This document shows positions 8,182 through 16,158 of a DNA stretch of 64,000 nt, piece by piece. The stretch spans positions 124,001-188,000 of the forward strand of contig NZ_JAINVF010000008.1 of NCBI RefSeq assembly GCF_020400585.1, given 5' to 3'. Made by a program: the position numbers and the translations under genes. Each line of letters opens with the position of its first letter. Positions within the stretch are counted from its first letter, which is position 1. Under the pieces are notes generated by a model. That model worked only from the letters and a program-made list of their open reading frames with translations, did not search any database and was not told the origin of the DNA. This DNA comes from Streptomyces sp. NK08204. GTDB lineage: Bacteria > Actinomycetota > Actinomycetes > Streptomycetales > Streptomycetaceae.

Positions 8182-8940
8182 TCACGGCTGATCGACGCCG
8201 AACTCGTAGGCCACTTCCCGGCGCCCGTCCGGAATGACGATGTCAGCGGTTTCCACCGGTCGCCCGTCGATGTCGTAGAGGGTCCGTTCGATGTGAAGCA
8301 CCAGGTCCCCGACGCCGATCCCCAGCAGGTTCGCCTGTGCCTGGGTGGCGCGAGCCGGGCGTGGTGACTCGACCACGGTCTCGATGACCACGCCGATGGA
8401 ACGCATGCGCTCGACCACCCCCTTTCCCGCCAGTGGGCCCATTTCGGGCAGTACGACCGGCGTTCCGTCCGTGATGGCCATCGGTTCCCAGGAGTCGGAG
8501 AGCTGGACGGGCTGCCCGTCGGCGAGGAACTCGTAGTGCGTGGTGACGCAGAGGTCTCGGGGGGCGATGGCGAGCCGCTCGGCGATCGGGTCAGGAGCGG
8601 GGACGCGCACCTGGCTGTGGGAGTCCCAAGCGGTCGCCCTGCCCCGCTCCCTCATGCCGACGCGGGAGAGGGAACCGCCCCGGCGATCGCGGTGCCGCGA
8701 CCTGACCATCCGCAGGCGCTCGCGCGGCAGGCGGACATAGGTGCCCGAGCCCGCGCGTCCTTCGAGGAGGCCTCTGGTGATGAGGCATTCCACGGCTCTT
8801 TGCGTGACGTTGCGCCCGACTCCGTACTCCTCGGCGAGCCGTGCCCGGGACGGCAGGCGGTCCCCGACTTCCCACTCGCCTTCGAGGATTCGGGCACGCA
8901 GCGCGTCTGCGACTGCCAGATACGGCGCGTCTCGGGGCAT
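8182..8940 (-). CDS. GntR-family regulator, HutC subfamily (UTRA domain)
   Basis: 252 aa from ATG 8940, with GGAGAG 8 bases upstream. The N-terminal winged helix has the GntR pattern YLAVADALRARILEGEWEVGDRLPSRARLAEEYGVGRNVTQRAV with the wing GLLEGRAGSGTYVR. The C-terminal UTRA ligand fold (about 95-250) includes VTTHYEFLADGQPVQLSDSW and ERTLYDIDGRPVETADIVI. Related streptomycete proteins control plasmid transfer or efflux; the ligand here is unknown. It precedes the DHA3 exporter and probably regulates it. Direct repeats upstream (9001-9028) are candidate binding sites. Confidence 0.93.
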   Translation of the reverse strand: MPRDAPYLAVADALRARILEGEWEVGDRLPSRARLAEEYGVGRNVTQRAVECLITRGLLEGRAGSGTYVRLPRERLRMVRSRHRDRRGGSLSRVGMRERGRATAWDSHSQVRVPAPDPIAERLAIAPRDLCVTTHYEFLADGQPVQLSDSWEPMAITDGTPVVLPEMGPLAGKGVVERMRSIGVVIETVVESPRPARATQAQANLLGIGVGDLVLHIERTLYDIDGRPVETADIVIPDGRREVAYEFGVDQP

Positions 8941-9312
8941 GATGCGACTCTCCGGTCGGTCCACTGCCCGGGGGCAGCTGTGTTTCCAGGCGGCGTTCGC
9001 AAGCTACTGCACCAGGGGAAAGCTACTGGAGTAGAAATACGCTCGGTGCTCAGGCCGGATTCGTGGAGTTCTGCGCCGCATCGGGCCCCGGTCCAGCCGT
9101 ACGCCGTCCGGGGGATCCGGACGTACCGCCGTACGAGTGAGCGCGTCAGGGGTGACGCCGACGAATTCCTCGTGTTCACCGCAGCCGTCGGGCGAGCCGT
9201 CGGTCCGGCCGCCGCATTCGGGTGCGCCATAAGAGGCGCCGCGGTGTGAACCGTGTGAGCGTGGTGGAACGGATGGTGAGCCGATGCCGTGACAGCCGTA
9301 CGAGGAGGCGAG
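8941..9312. other. 372-bp divergent intergenic region with AAGCTACTG direct repeats
   Basis: Separates the GntR gene (leftward) from the hydrogenase operon (rightward). AAGCTACTG occurs twice, at 9001-9009 and 9020-9028 (19-bp period, nearly two helical turns), close to the GntR start; this suits a HutC-type regulator site. The rest, 9035-9300, should hold the hydrogenase operon promoter, but I cannot pick out clear -10 and -35 boxes. No coding frame here is convincing. Confidence 0.5.
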
Positions 9313-10803
9313 ATGGCCGTCGTTGCCGGAGAGGGAAGCGCCAGTTCGGCGACGTCCTGCGCCGACGCCTTCCAGCAGCTGCGTGCGGTGGCCGATGCCG
9401 TTCTCTACGAGGGCTACCTTCTCTACCCGTACCGCAGGTCTTCGCCCAAGAACCGGGTGCGCTGGCAGTTCGGCGTCCTCGCCCCCCGCGAGTGGGCGGA
9501 ACGGGACGGCCCGGTGCCGGCGGTGCTGTCGGGGGCGGTGGACTCCTGGTACCAGCAGACGGAGTGCCTGGTGCGAGCTGCCCCCGGGGCTCTGCTGCGC
9601 GTGCGGGTGCGTTACCTGCAACTCCAGCGCAAACAGGTCGAGGAGCGGCTGCCCGACGGCGGTTACCGGCAGGTCGAGTCGCTGGACGACGGCGATGCCG
9701 TCCACCTGACCTTCGACGAAGCCGTCCCCCGCGAGGAGGTCGCCGCCTTCCCGCTGGACCAGTTGCTCGTGTGCGACCAGCGCCTGTGGGCCGGGTCCGC
9801 GGGTGGGGAGGAGAGCGAGATCGTCGCGGGCGGGGCCGGGCGGGTGGTGCGGCGGCGGGAGCAACTGGACGCGGTGACGACCCTGCGGGCCGAGCCCGTG
9901 GCGGACGGCCGGCCAGCCGCCGCCGGGGTCTACCGGCTCCGGGTGCGGACGGAGAACACCGGATCCCTGGACCGCGGCACCGAGGCATCGCGCGCCGAGG
10001 CTCTCGCCCACGCCCTCATGGCCACCCACACACTCATCGGCGGGGACGGCGTCGAGTTCCTGTCCCTCACCGATCCGCCGGGCCCGTACGAGCAGCACGC
10101 CCGCGCCTGCCGTAACGTGCACACCTTCCCCGTGCTCGGCGGCGAACCCGGCCGCGAGGCGTTGCTGTCGTCACCGATCCTCCTGCCCGACCACCCGCAG
10201 GTGGCCCCGGAGAGCCCGGGCGATCTCCACGACGCCGCCGAGATCGACGAGATCCTGACCCTGCGCACGCTGCTGCTGACCGACGAGGAGAAACGCGAGG
10301 CCCGTGCCACCGACCGGCGCGCGGCGGACATCCTCGACCGCGTCGAGACGATGCCGCCGGAGGTCTTCGCCCGGCTGCACGGAGCCATCCGTTCCCTGAA
10401 GCCATCCGCTCCGTCCGCTCCGGCCGGTCCGTCCCCCCGGCCGACCGCACCGGGCAGGACCTCATCAGGGGTTCCCTGGTGGCAGGACGGCGGCGACGAC
10501 GGACTGTCGCCCACGACCGACAGCGTGCTCGTCGACGGCGTGCCGGTGGCGGCCGGCAGCGCCGTGCGGCTGAACCCGGCCGGGCGCGGCGCCGACGCCC
10601 AGGACATGTTCCTGGCCGGACGCACCGCCCGGGTGGCGGCCGTTCTGCACGACGTGGACGGCAGCATGCATGTCGCCGTCACCCTCGACGACGACCCCGC
10701 GGCCGAACTCAACGGCTGGTACGGCCGCTTCCACTACTTCCGCCCGCATGAACTGACCCCCCTGACCGCCACTGACGAGGGAGGGCGCAATGGACGCCCT
10801 TGA
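9313..10803 (+). CDS. conserved protein of the high-affinity hydrogenase cluster, unknown role
   Basis: 496 aa; ATG 9313 is chosen over earlier in-frame starts because GGAGG lies 5 bases upstream. The N-terminal domain carries ADAVLYEGYLLYPYRRSSPKNR and VRWQFGVLAPREWAE, a pattern I associate with proteins found next to actinobacterial group 1h hydrogenases. A mid-region helical segment (about 305-370) is followed by a Pro/Ser linker and a small beta-barrel-like C-terminal domain ending GWYGRFHYFRPHELTPL. No metal-binding cysteines or membrane spans are visible. As first gene of the operon, overlapping the hemerythrin gene by 14 bp, it is probably an assembly or accessory factor. The function is not established. 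Confidence 0.85.
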   Translation: MAVVAGEGSASSATSCADAFQQLRAVADAVLYEGYLLYPYRRSSPKNRVRWQFGVLAPREWAERDGPVPAVLSGAVDSWYQQTECLVRAAPGALLRVRVRYLQLQRKQVEERLPDGGYRQVESLDDGDAVHLTFDEAVPREEVAAFPLDQLLVCDQRLWAGSAGGEESEIVAGGAGRVVRRREQLDAVTTLRAEPVADGRPAAAGVYRLRVRTENTGSLDRGTEASRAEALAHALMATHTLIGGDGVEFLSLTDPPGPYEQHARACRNVHTFPVLGGEPGREALLSSPILLPDHPQVAPESPGDLHDAAEIDEILTLRTLLLTDEEKREARATDRRAADILDRVETMPPEVFARLHGAIRSLKPSAPSAPAGPSPRPTAPGRTSSGVPWWQDGGDDGLSPTTDSVLVDGVPVAAGSAVRLNPAGRGADAQDMFLAGRTARVAAVLHDVDGSMHVAVTLDDDPAAELNGWYGRFHYFRPHELTPLTATDEGGRNGRP

Positions 10804-11335
10804 GGTACTGGTCCACGACCACCGCATGGTGGAACAGCTGTTCCGCAACTATCACGCCGCCGCCTCCGACAAGCAGCGCCGGGCCGTGGTGGAACTGATG
10901 GTGCGTGAGCTGTCCAAGCACGCCGCGCTGGAGGAGATGTTCGTCTACCCGCTGGCGAGGAACGCCTTCCCCGACGGCGCGGAGGAGATCGACGAGCAGC
11001 TCGAGGAGCACAGGGCCGTGAAGAGGACCCTCCTCGCCCTCGACAGGCTCTCCGAGGGCGACGAGCGCACCGACGACCTCGTCGAGCAGCTGCGCCAGGA
11101 GGTCGAGGAGCATGTCCGCGAGGAGGAGCAGCAGTTCCTGCCCCGGCTGCGCGAATGGGTGTCCCAGCGGGAGCTGGACCGGCTGGGGGAGCTGCTGACG
11201 AAGGCGAAGCAGACCGCGCCGACCCGTCCCCATCCGCACGCCCCCGACCATCCGCCCGGCCTCACCCTGGCCGCGCCGGTGGCAGCGGCGTACGACCGCT
11301 TCCGAGACCGACTCCAGCAAAGGCCCAGGACATGA
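10790..11335 (+). CDS. hemerythrin HHE-domain protein of the hydrogenase operon
   Basis: 181 aa. The HHE cation-binding repeats are visible: HDHRMVEQLF near residue 9, a HAALEEMFVYPLA helix, then EEHRAVKRTLLALD and EEHVREEEQQFLPRL. Together these give the His/Glu/Asp set for a di-iron O2-binding four-helix bundle. The last 45 residues are Pro/His-rich and probably disordered. Hemerythrins bind O2 or sense oxygen and iron state; beside an O2-tolerant hydrogenase a protective or O2-sensing role is attractive but unproven. The gene overlaps the one before by 14 bp and the one after by 4 bp (ATGA), so it is translationally coupled to hhyS. Confidence 0.92.
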   Translation: MDALEVLVHDHRMVEQLFRNYHAAASDKQRRAVVELMVRELSKHAALEEMFVYPLARNAFPDGAEEIDEQLEEHRAVKRTLLALDRLSEGDERTDDLVEQLRQEVEEHVREEEQQFLPRLREWVSQRELDRLGELLTKAKQTAPTRPHPHAPDHPPGLTLAAPVAAAYDRFRDRLQQRPRT

Positions 11336-12420
11336 CGATCGACAGCGGCACCACCGAAGTCAGTCAGGAGACCAGCCGGCCGACGCCGCGGAAGGGGTTC
11401 GACGAGATCCACATCCTCTGGATCTCCGAGGGCATGAGCTGTGACGGCGACACCGTCTCGCTCACCGCCGCCGGACAGCCGTCGATCGAGGACGTCGTCC
11501 AGGGCCTGATCCCCGGCCTGCCGACGGTACACCTGTACAACAAGGTGCTCTCGCCCACCCAGGGCGGCGAGGACTTCCTCGCCCCCTACCGGGCGGCGGC
11601 GCGCGGCGAACTCGCGCCGTTCATCCTGGTGATCGAAGGATCGATCCCCAACCAGGACATCATCGAGGGCGACGGCTACTGGACGTCCTTCGGCAACGAC
11701 CCGGAGACCGGTGAGCCCCTCACCCTCAACTGGTGGATCGACCAGCTCGCCCCGAAGGCCTGGGCGATCGTGGCGGCCGGCACCTGTGCGACGTACGGCG
11801 GCATCCACGCGATGGCGGGCAACCCGACCGGCAGCATGGGCCTGTCGGACTACCTGGGCTGGGACTTCACGTCACAGGGCGCGCTGCCCGTCGTCAACGT
11901 CCCCGGCTGCCCCATCCAGCCGGAGAACTTCATGGAGACCCTGGTCTGGGTCCTCCAGCACGCGGCGGGCGCGGCCCCGCCGCCCCCGCTGGACCACATG
12001 CTGCGCCCGCAGTGGCTGTTCGGGAAGACCGTCCACGAGGGCTGCGACCGCGCCGCCTACTACGAGCAGGCCGACTTCGCCAAGGACTACAACGCCCCCA
12101 AGTGCCAGGTGAAGGTGGGCTGTTGGGGACCCGTGGTCAACTGCAACGTGCCCAAGCGGGGTTGGATGAACGGGGTCGGCGGCTGCCCGAACGTCGGCGG
12201 CATCTGCATCGGCTGCACCATGCCCGGCTTCCCCGACGCCTTCATGCCGTTCATGGACGAGCCGCCCGGCGGCAGCCTGTCGTCGCTGCTCGTCAAGCCC
12301 TATGGCGCCTTCATCCGCCGGATGCGCGGCATCACGTCCATGGCCGTCAACCGGGAGCCGAAGTGGCGGCACAGAGGCACGGAGCTGACGAGCGGTTACG
12401 ACCCCCACTGGCGCCCCTGA
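11332..12420 (+). CDS. hhyS: [NiFe]-hydrogenase small subunit, group 1h
   Basis: 362 aa from ATG 11332, overlapping the hemerythrin stop. It carries the electron-transfer iron-sulfur clusters of the H2-oxidising heterodimer. The N-terminal proximal-cluster motif reads WISEGMSCDGDTVS: Cys37 is kept but the second Cys of the usual CxxC is Asp40, the Asp/3-Cys ligation known for group 5/1h actinobacterial-type enzymes and linked to O2 insensitivity. Further cysteines lie in GTCATYGG, NVPGCPIQP, EGCDRAAYY, KCQVKVGCWG, VNCNVP and GGCPNVGGICIGCTMPGF for the other clusters. There is no Tat signal and no C-terminal membrane anchor, so it is cytoplasmic or peripherally membrane-bound. Confidence 0.97.
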   Translation: MTIDSGTTEVSQETSRPTPRKGFDEIHILWISEGMSCDGDTVSLTAAGQPSIEDVVQGLIPGLPTVHLYNKVLSPTQGGEDFLAPYRAAARGELAPFILVIEGSIPNQDIIEGDGYWTSFGNDPETGEPLTLNWWIDQLAPKAWAIVAAGTCATYGGIHAMAGNPTGSMGLSDYLGWDFTSQGALPVVNVPGCPIQPENFMETLVWVLQHAAGAAPPPPLDHMLRPQWLFGKTVHEGCDRAAYYEQADFAKDYNAPKCQVKVGCWGPVVNCNVPKRGWMNGVGGCPNVGGICIGCTMPGFPDAFMPFMDEPPGGSLSSLLVKPYGAFIRRMRGITSMAVNREPKWRHRGTELTSGYDPHWRP

Positions 12421-12457
12421 CACAGCGAGACACCCCACCAGCGAGGGCAGGAAACAC

Positions 12458-14260
12458 ATGACAACGACCGAGGACCGGGCCGGGACCACCGGGCGTCAGC
12501 CCGCACAGATCGTGGACATGTCCTGGGACCCGATCACCCGGATCATCGGCAACCTGGGCATCTACACGAAGATCGACTTCGCCAACCGCGAAGTGGTCGA
12601 GTGCCACAGCACGTCGTCCCTCTTCCGCGGCTACTCCGTGTTCATGAAGGGCAAGGACCCGCGCGACGCCGGTTTCATCACGTCCCGCATCTGCGGTATC
12701 TGCGGGGACAACCACACCACCTGCTCCAACTACGCCCAGCAGATGGCGTACGGCATCAAACCGCCGGAACTGGCCGACCACATCGTCAACCTCGGTGAAG
12801 CGGCCGAGTACATGTTCGACCACACGATCTTCCAGGACAACCTGGTCTTCGTGGACTTCTGCGAGGCGATGGTCAAGGCCACCAACCCGGGTGTGCTGGC
12901 CCGGGCCGAGCGCACCGAGGCGCCCCGTGGCGACATCCACGGCCACCGGACCATTGCCGACATTATGCGCTCGTACAACCCCTTCGAGGGGGAGACGTAC
13001 AAGGAGGCGCTGAAGATCAGCCGGGTCACCCGGGAGATGTTCTGCAAGATGGAGGGCCGGCACGTCCACCCGTCGACGTTGTACCCCGGCGGGGTGGGCA
13101 CCGTCGCCACCCCGACCACCTTCACCGACTACCTCTCCCGGCTGATGACGACGCTCGACTTCGTCAAGAAGTCCGTCGCGATGAACGACGACGTCTTCGA
13201 CTTCTTCTACGAGGCCCTGCCCGGCTACGAGGAGGTCGGCCGCCGCCGCGTCCTGCTCGGCTGCTGGGGCGCCTTCCAGAACCCCGAGGTCTGCGACTAC
13301 CGTTACGAGACGATGAACGACTGGGGCAAGGCGATGTTCGTCACCCCCGGCATCATCGTCGACGGCCAACTGGTCACCAACAACCTCGTCGACATCAACC
13401 TCGGCATGCGGATCCTGCTGGGCAGCTCCTACTACGACGACTGGACGGCCGAGGAGCCGTTCGTCACCAAGGACCCGCTCGGCAACCCGGTGGACATGCG
13501 CCACCCGTGGAACCAGACAACCGTCCCGGTGCCGCAGAAGCGGCAGTTCGACGGCAACTACAGCTGGGTGATGAGCCCGCGCTGGTACCACCAGCAGAGC
13601 GACCAGCACCTGGCCCTGGACACCGGCGGCGGCCCGCTGGCGAGGCTGTGGTCGACGGCGCTGAGCGGACTGGTCGACACCCCGTACGTGAAGGCCACCG
13701 GCCACAGCGTGCGCATCACGCTGCCGAAGAGCGAGAAGCTCCCCGAGCAGACGCTGGAGTGGAAGATCCCCCAGTGGAGCAACACCATCGAACGGGACCG
13801 CGCCCGCCCCTACTTCGTGGCCTACGCCGCCGCGATGGCCTTCGAGTTCCTGGAGAAGGCGATGGCCCTGGTACGGGCCGGCGAGATCAAGGTATTCGAG
13901 AACTTCGAGGTGCCCGACGAGGCGATCGGCTGCGGGTTCCACGAGGCCGTCCGCGGGGTCCTCTCCCACCACCTGGTGATCAAGGACAAGAAGATCGCCA
14001 ACTACCACCCGTATCCGCCCACCCCCTGGAACGCCAGCCCCCGCGACAGCTACGGCACTCCGGGGCCGTACGAGGACGCCGTCCAGGGACAGCCGATCTT
14101 CGAGGAGAACGGGCCCGACGACTTCAAGGGCGTCGACATCATGCGCACCGTGCGCAGCTTCGACCCCTGCCTGCCCTGCGGCGTGCACATGTACCTGGGC
14201 AAGGGCAAGGAGCTGACCACGGTGCACACACCGACCTACGGAGCCGGCGGCCATGGCTGA
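12458..14260 (+). CDS. hhyL: [NiFe]-hydrogenase large subunit, group 1h
   Basis: 600 aa. It holds the Ni-Fe(CN)2CO active site that splits H2. The L1 motif RICGICGDNHTTC gives Cys79 and Cys82; the L2 motif FDPCLPCGVH gives Cys571 and Cys574, and His577 marks the maturation cleavage site. The 23 residues after His577 are the propeptide removed once nickel is inserted, which matches the M52 protease at 21728-22345. A long insertion region and overall length agree with group 1h rather than group 1d/2a enzymes. AGGGCAGGAAACAC precedes the ATG. Its last codons overlap the NifU-like gene by 8 bp. Confidence 0.97.
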   Translation: MTTTEDRAGTTGRQPAQIVDMSWDPITRIIGNLGIYTKIDFANREVVECHSTSSLFRGYSVFMKGKDPRDAGFITSRICGICGDNHTTCSNYAQQMAYGIKPPELADHIVNLGEAAEYMFDHTIFQDNLVFVDFCEAMVKATNPGVLARAERTEAPRGDIHGHRTIADIMRSYNPFEGETYKEALKISRVTREMFCKMEGRHVHPSTLYPGGVGTVATPTTFTDYLSRLMTTLDFVKKSVAMNDDVFDFFYEALPGYEEVGRRRVLLGCWGAFQNPEVCDYRYETMNDWGKAMFVTPGIIVDGQLVTNNLVDINLGMRILLGSSYYDDWTAEEPFVTKDPLGNPVDMRHPWNQTTVPVPQKRQFDGNYSWVMSPRWYHQQSDQHLALDTGGGPLARLWSTALSGLVDTPYVKATGHSVRITLPKSEKLPEQTLEWKIPQWSNTIERDRARPYFVAYAAAMAFEFLEKAMALVRAGEIKVFENFEVPDEAIGCGFHEAVRGVLSHHLVIKDKKIANYHPYPPTPWNASPRDSYGTPGPYEDAVQGQPIFEENGPDDFKGVDIMRTVRSFDPCLPCGVHMYLGKGKELTTVHTPTYGAGGHG

Positions 14261-14801
14261 GGCGGACCGGCTCGGCGACAGTGCGGTGACGGCCCGTCTG
14301 GCCCGCATCGACGAGCTGCTGGAACGACTGGAGAACGCCGCGGGACCGACGGCCCGCGACGCCCTGGAGGCGGTGCGCGCCCTGACAGAGGTCTACGGCG
14401 AGGCCCTCGCCCGGGTCCTGGACCGCGCCGACGCGTCGCTGGCCGCAGCCCTCGCGGACGACGAGCTCCTCGGGCATCTGATGGTGCTGCACGACGTCCA
14501 CCCCGAGCATGTGCTTCCCCGGCTGAACCGTGCCGTCGAGCAGCTGCGCGGCAGCCTGCGCGAACGCGGCGGCGATCTGGAGCTGGTCGCCGTCGACGAC
14601 GGAGTGGCCCGGGTCCGCCTGCGGTCCGGCGGATGCGGCTCGACGGCCGCCGGGCTGATGGACGCCGTCCGTGAGTCCCTGCTCGCGGTCGCCCCCGAGC
14701 TGCGGGGCGTCGAACGGGAAGCGGATCCCGGCCCCGGCTCCGCGTTCGTACCGCTGGACGCGGTGTCCCTCCGGCTCGCGCAGCCCCAGGGGACGCCATG
14801 A
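14253..14801 (+). CDS. NifU-like domain protein of the hydrogenase operon
   Basis: 182 aa. The N-terminal half is a helical segment (ARLARIDELLERLENAAG onwards). The C-terminal half (about 95-165) matches the NifU C-terminal fold: HPEHVLPRLNRAVEQLRGSLRERGGDLELVAVDDGVARVRL then RSGGCGSTAAGL. In true NifU scaffolds this loop is CxxC; here only one Cys remains (GCGST), so iron-sulfur scaffolding would need a dimeric or altered site. A role in delivering or repairing clusters of HhyS is likely from context. It overlaps both neighbours. Confidence 0.88.
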   Translation: MAEADRLGDSAVTARLARIDELLERLENAAGPTARDALEAVRALTEVYGEALARVLDRADASLAAALADDELLGHLMVLHDVHPEHVLPRLNRAVEQLRGSLRERGGDLELVAVDDGVARVRLRSGGCGSTAAGLMDAVRESLLAVAPELRGVEREADPGPGSAFVPLDAVSLRLAQPQGTP

Positions 14802-15397
14802 CCACCGGCGGGGCCCTGGCCCGGGTCGTCCGCTCGGCCACCGACCGGCGGACGGCGGCCCGGGAGAGCTGCGACCTGTGCGCGGCGCCCGTGTCCGACG
14901 GGCACCGCCATCTGTACGACGGCGAGCGGCAGGAGGTGCTGTGCGCCTGCCGGCCCTGCGCCCTGCTGTTCGTCAGGGACGAGGCGGGCGCCGGGCACTA
15001 CCGGCTGATCCCGGAGCGTCACCTCGAGCTCCCGCCGGTGGACACCGCGCCGCTGGGCGTGCCCGTGGGCCTGGCCTTCTTCGTCCCGCGTGCGGACGGC
15101 ACGGTCGTGGCGCACTACCCGGGCCCCGCAGGCGCGGTCCGCTGGGACGTGGAGGCCGCCGCCTGGCGGGAGGTGGTCGCCGGGTGTGCACTGGTGGGGA
15201 ACGTGGCACCCGATGTCGAGGCGCTGCTGGTCAACACCGCCCGGGGCGCGTGCCGGCACTGGATCGTCCCGGTCGACGTGTGCTTCCGCCTGGTAGCCCT
15301 CGTTCGGCACGAGTGGCGCGGGCTGTCGGGCGGCGCACGCGTGTGGCCCGCCGTCGAGCGGTTCTTCGCTGATCTGACGAACACAGGGAGCACATGA
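14798..15397 (+). CDS. DUF5947-type protein with CxxC pairs
   Basis: 199 aa. Two cysteine pairs near the N-terminus (CDLCAAP around residue 27 and CACRPCALLF around 50) could form a zinc ribbon or rubredoxin-like iron site. The following HYRLIPERHLELP and WIVPVDVCFRLVALVRHEWRGLSGG segments are features of DUF5947, a family that occurs with group 1h hydrogenases. The role is unknown; redox or assembly functions are possible. ATGA overlap with the NifU-like gene (14798) and with the next small gene shows tight coupling. Confidence 0.85.
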   Translation: MTTGGALARVVRSATDRRTAARESCDLCAAPVSDGHRHLYDGERQEVLCACRPCALLFVRDEAGAGHYRLIPERHLELPPVDTAPLGVPVGLAFFVPRADGTVVAHYPGPAGAVRWDVEAAAWREVVAGCALVGNVAPDVEALLVNTARGACRHWIVPVDVCFRLVALVRHEWRGLSGGARVWPAVERFFADLTNTGST

Positions 15398-15603
15398 TGG
15401 GAACGATCAGGGTCGGCAGACCTGTCGTGAAGCCGGACACGCCCACCCATGTCCTCGGTCTCCACCAGGGCAACAAGGGGCCGTACGGACACCAGGCCGG
15501 GCACCACAAGGACGGTACCGCCGACGCGCGCCGTTCCACCGGCATCCACTGGAAGAAGCACAACGCGATCATGAAGGTCATGCCGAACCTTCCCCCGGGA
15601 TGA
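15394..15603 (+). CDS. small conserved protein in hydrogenase operon
   Basis: 69 aa, starting in an ATGATG overlap with the DUF5947 stop. It is basic and rich in His, Gly and Lys (HVLGLHQGNKGPYGHQAGHH in the centre), with no membrane segment. The His cluster could bind metal, for example nickel, but this is inference. Its position between the structural and hypA genes, and coupled translation, support a hydrogenase-related function. I do not recognise a named family. Confidence 0.75.
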   Translation: MMGTIRVGRPVVKPDTPTHVLGLHQGNKGPYGHQAGHHKDGTADARRSTGIHWKKHNAIMKVMPNLPPG

Positions 15604-15613
15604 GGAGCACACC

Positions 15614-15772
15614 ATGGCACAGCTGACGGCCCGGCGCGTACTGACCGCACAGGCGGTGTTCGTGACAGGAGCGGCCCTTGCCCTGCTGATCATGGAGATT
15701 CCCGGGATCGTGCGCGAGATCAGGATCTTGCGGATGGTCGGCTTCCCGTCCGGCTCCCGCCGCCCGCGGTGA
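15614..15772 (+). CDS. 52-aa single-span membrane protein in hydrogenase operon
   Basis: Short gene from ATG 15614 with GAGGAGCACACC upstream, ending TGA 15770-15772. The product has a basic N-terminus (AQLTARRVLTAQ), one hydrophobic segment of about 20 residues (VFVTGAALALLIMEIPGIV), then a basic tail (REIRILRMVGF, ending in an Arg-rich stretch). It resembles other tiny actinobacterial proteins with a single span and Arg-rich cytoplasmic tail. In this operon it could dock the otherwise soluble hydrogenase on the membrane or near quinone, which is inference. It lies 10 bp after the 69-aa gene and 5 bp before hypA. Confidence 0.7.
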   Translation: MAQLTARRVLTAQAVFVTGAALALLIMEIPGIVREIRILRMVGFPSGSRRPR

Positions 15773-15777
15773 CGCCC

Positions 15778-16134
15778 GTGCACGAGTTGTCGATCGCCAC
15801 GGCCATCGTGGAACAGGCGGACGAGGTGGCGCGGGCCCATGGCTCGGGCGCCGTGTCCGTGGTCAATGTGCGGGTCGGAGAGTTGTCCGGGGTCGTCCCC
15901 GCAGCGCTGGCCTTCGCCTTCGAGGTGGCCCGGAACGGGACCGCGCTGGCGGCGGCCGAACTCGTCGTCGAGGAGGTCGCCGCCGTCGCCCACTGCGGGC
16001 CCTGCGACGAGGACTTCCCCGTGGGAGTACCGCCGTTCCTCTGGTGCCCGCGCTGCGACCGCCCCTGCGAAGGGCTGCTCAGCGGGCGGGAGCTGGAGAT
16101 CACCGGCCTGGATCTCGCCGGGGCGCCGGGCTGA
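15778..16134 (+). CDS. hypA: hydrogenase nickel-insertion protein HypA
   Basis: 118 aa. GTG 15778 is chosen over GTG 15769 because it gives the canonical N-terminus MHELSIA, in which His2 with the N-terminal amine binds nickel. The zinc-binding domain has CGPC near residue 70 and CPRC about 20 residues later. HypA passes nickel, with HypB, to the large subunit. It closes the plus-strand unit; only 24 bp separate its stop from the convergent hypE stop. Confidence 0.95.
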   Translation: MHELSIATAIVEQADEVARAHGSGAVSVVNVRVGELSGVVPAALAFAFEVARNGTALAAAELVVEEVAAVAHCGPCDEDFPVGVPPFLWCPRCDRPCEGLLSGRELEITGLDLAGAPG

Positions 16135-16158
16135 CCCCGGCGCCCCGCCGACGCTGCC

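Noticed and set aside
10790-11335. Possibility that this gene is a cytochrome or ferritin rather than hemerythrin
   Set aside because: The spacing of HDH, HxxxE and HxxxE ligands fits HHE hemerythrin repeats and no haem CxxCH or ferroxidase motif exists.
12347-14308. A 650-codon open frame antisense to hhyL
   Set aside because: It is a shadow of GC-biased third positions of hhyL; it has low-complexity Val/Leu/Gly-rich composition and no family motif, while the plus strand has all hydrogenase motifs.
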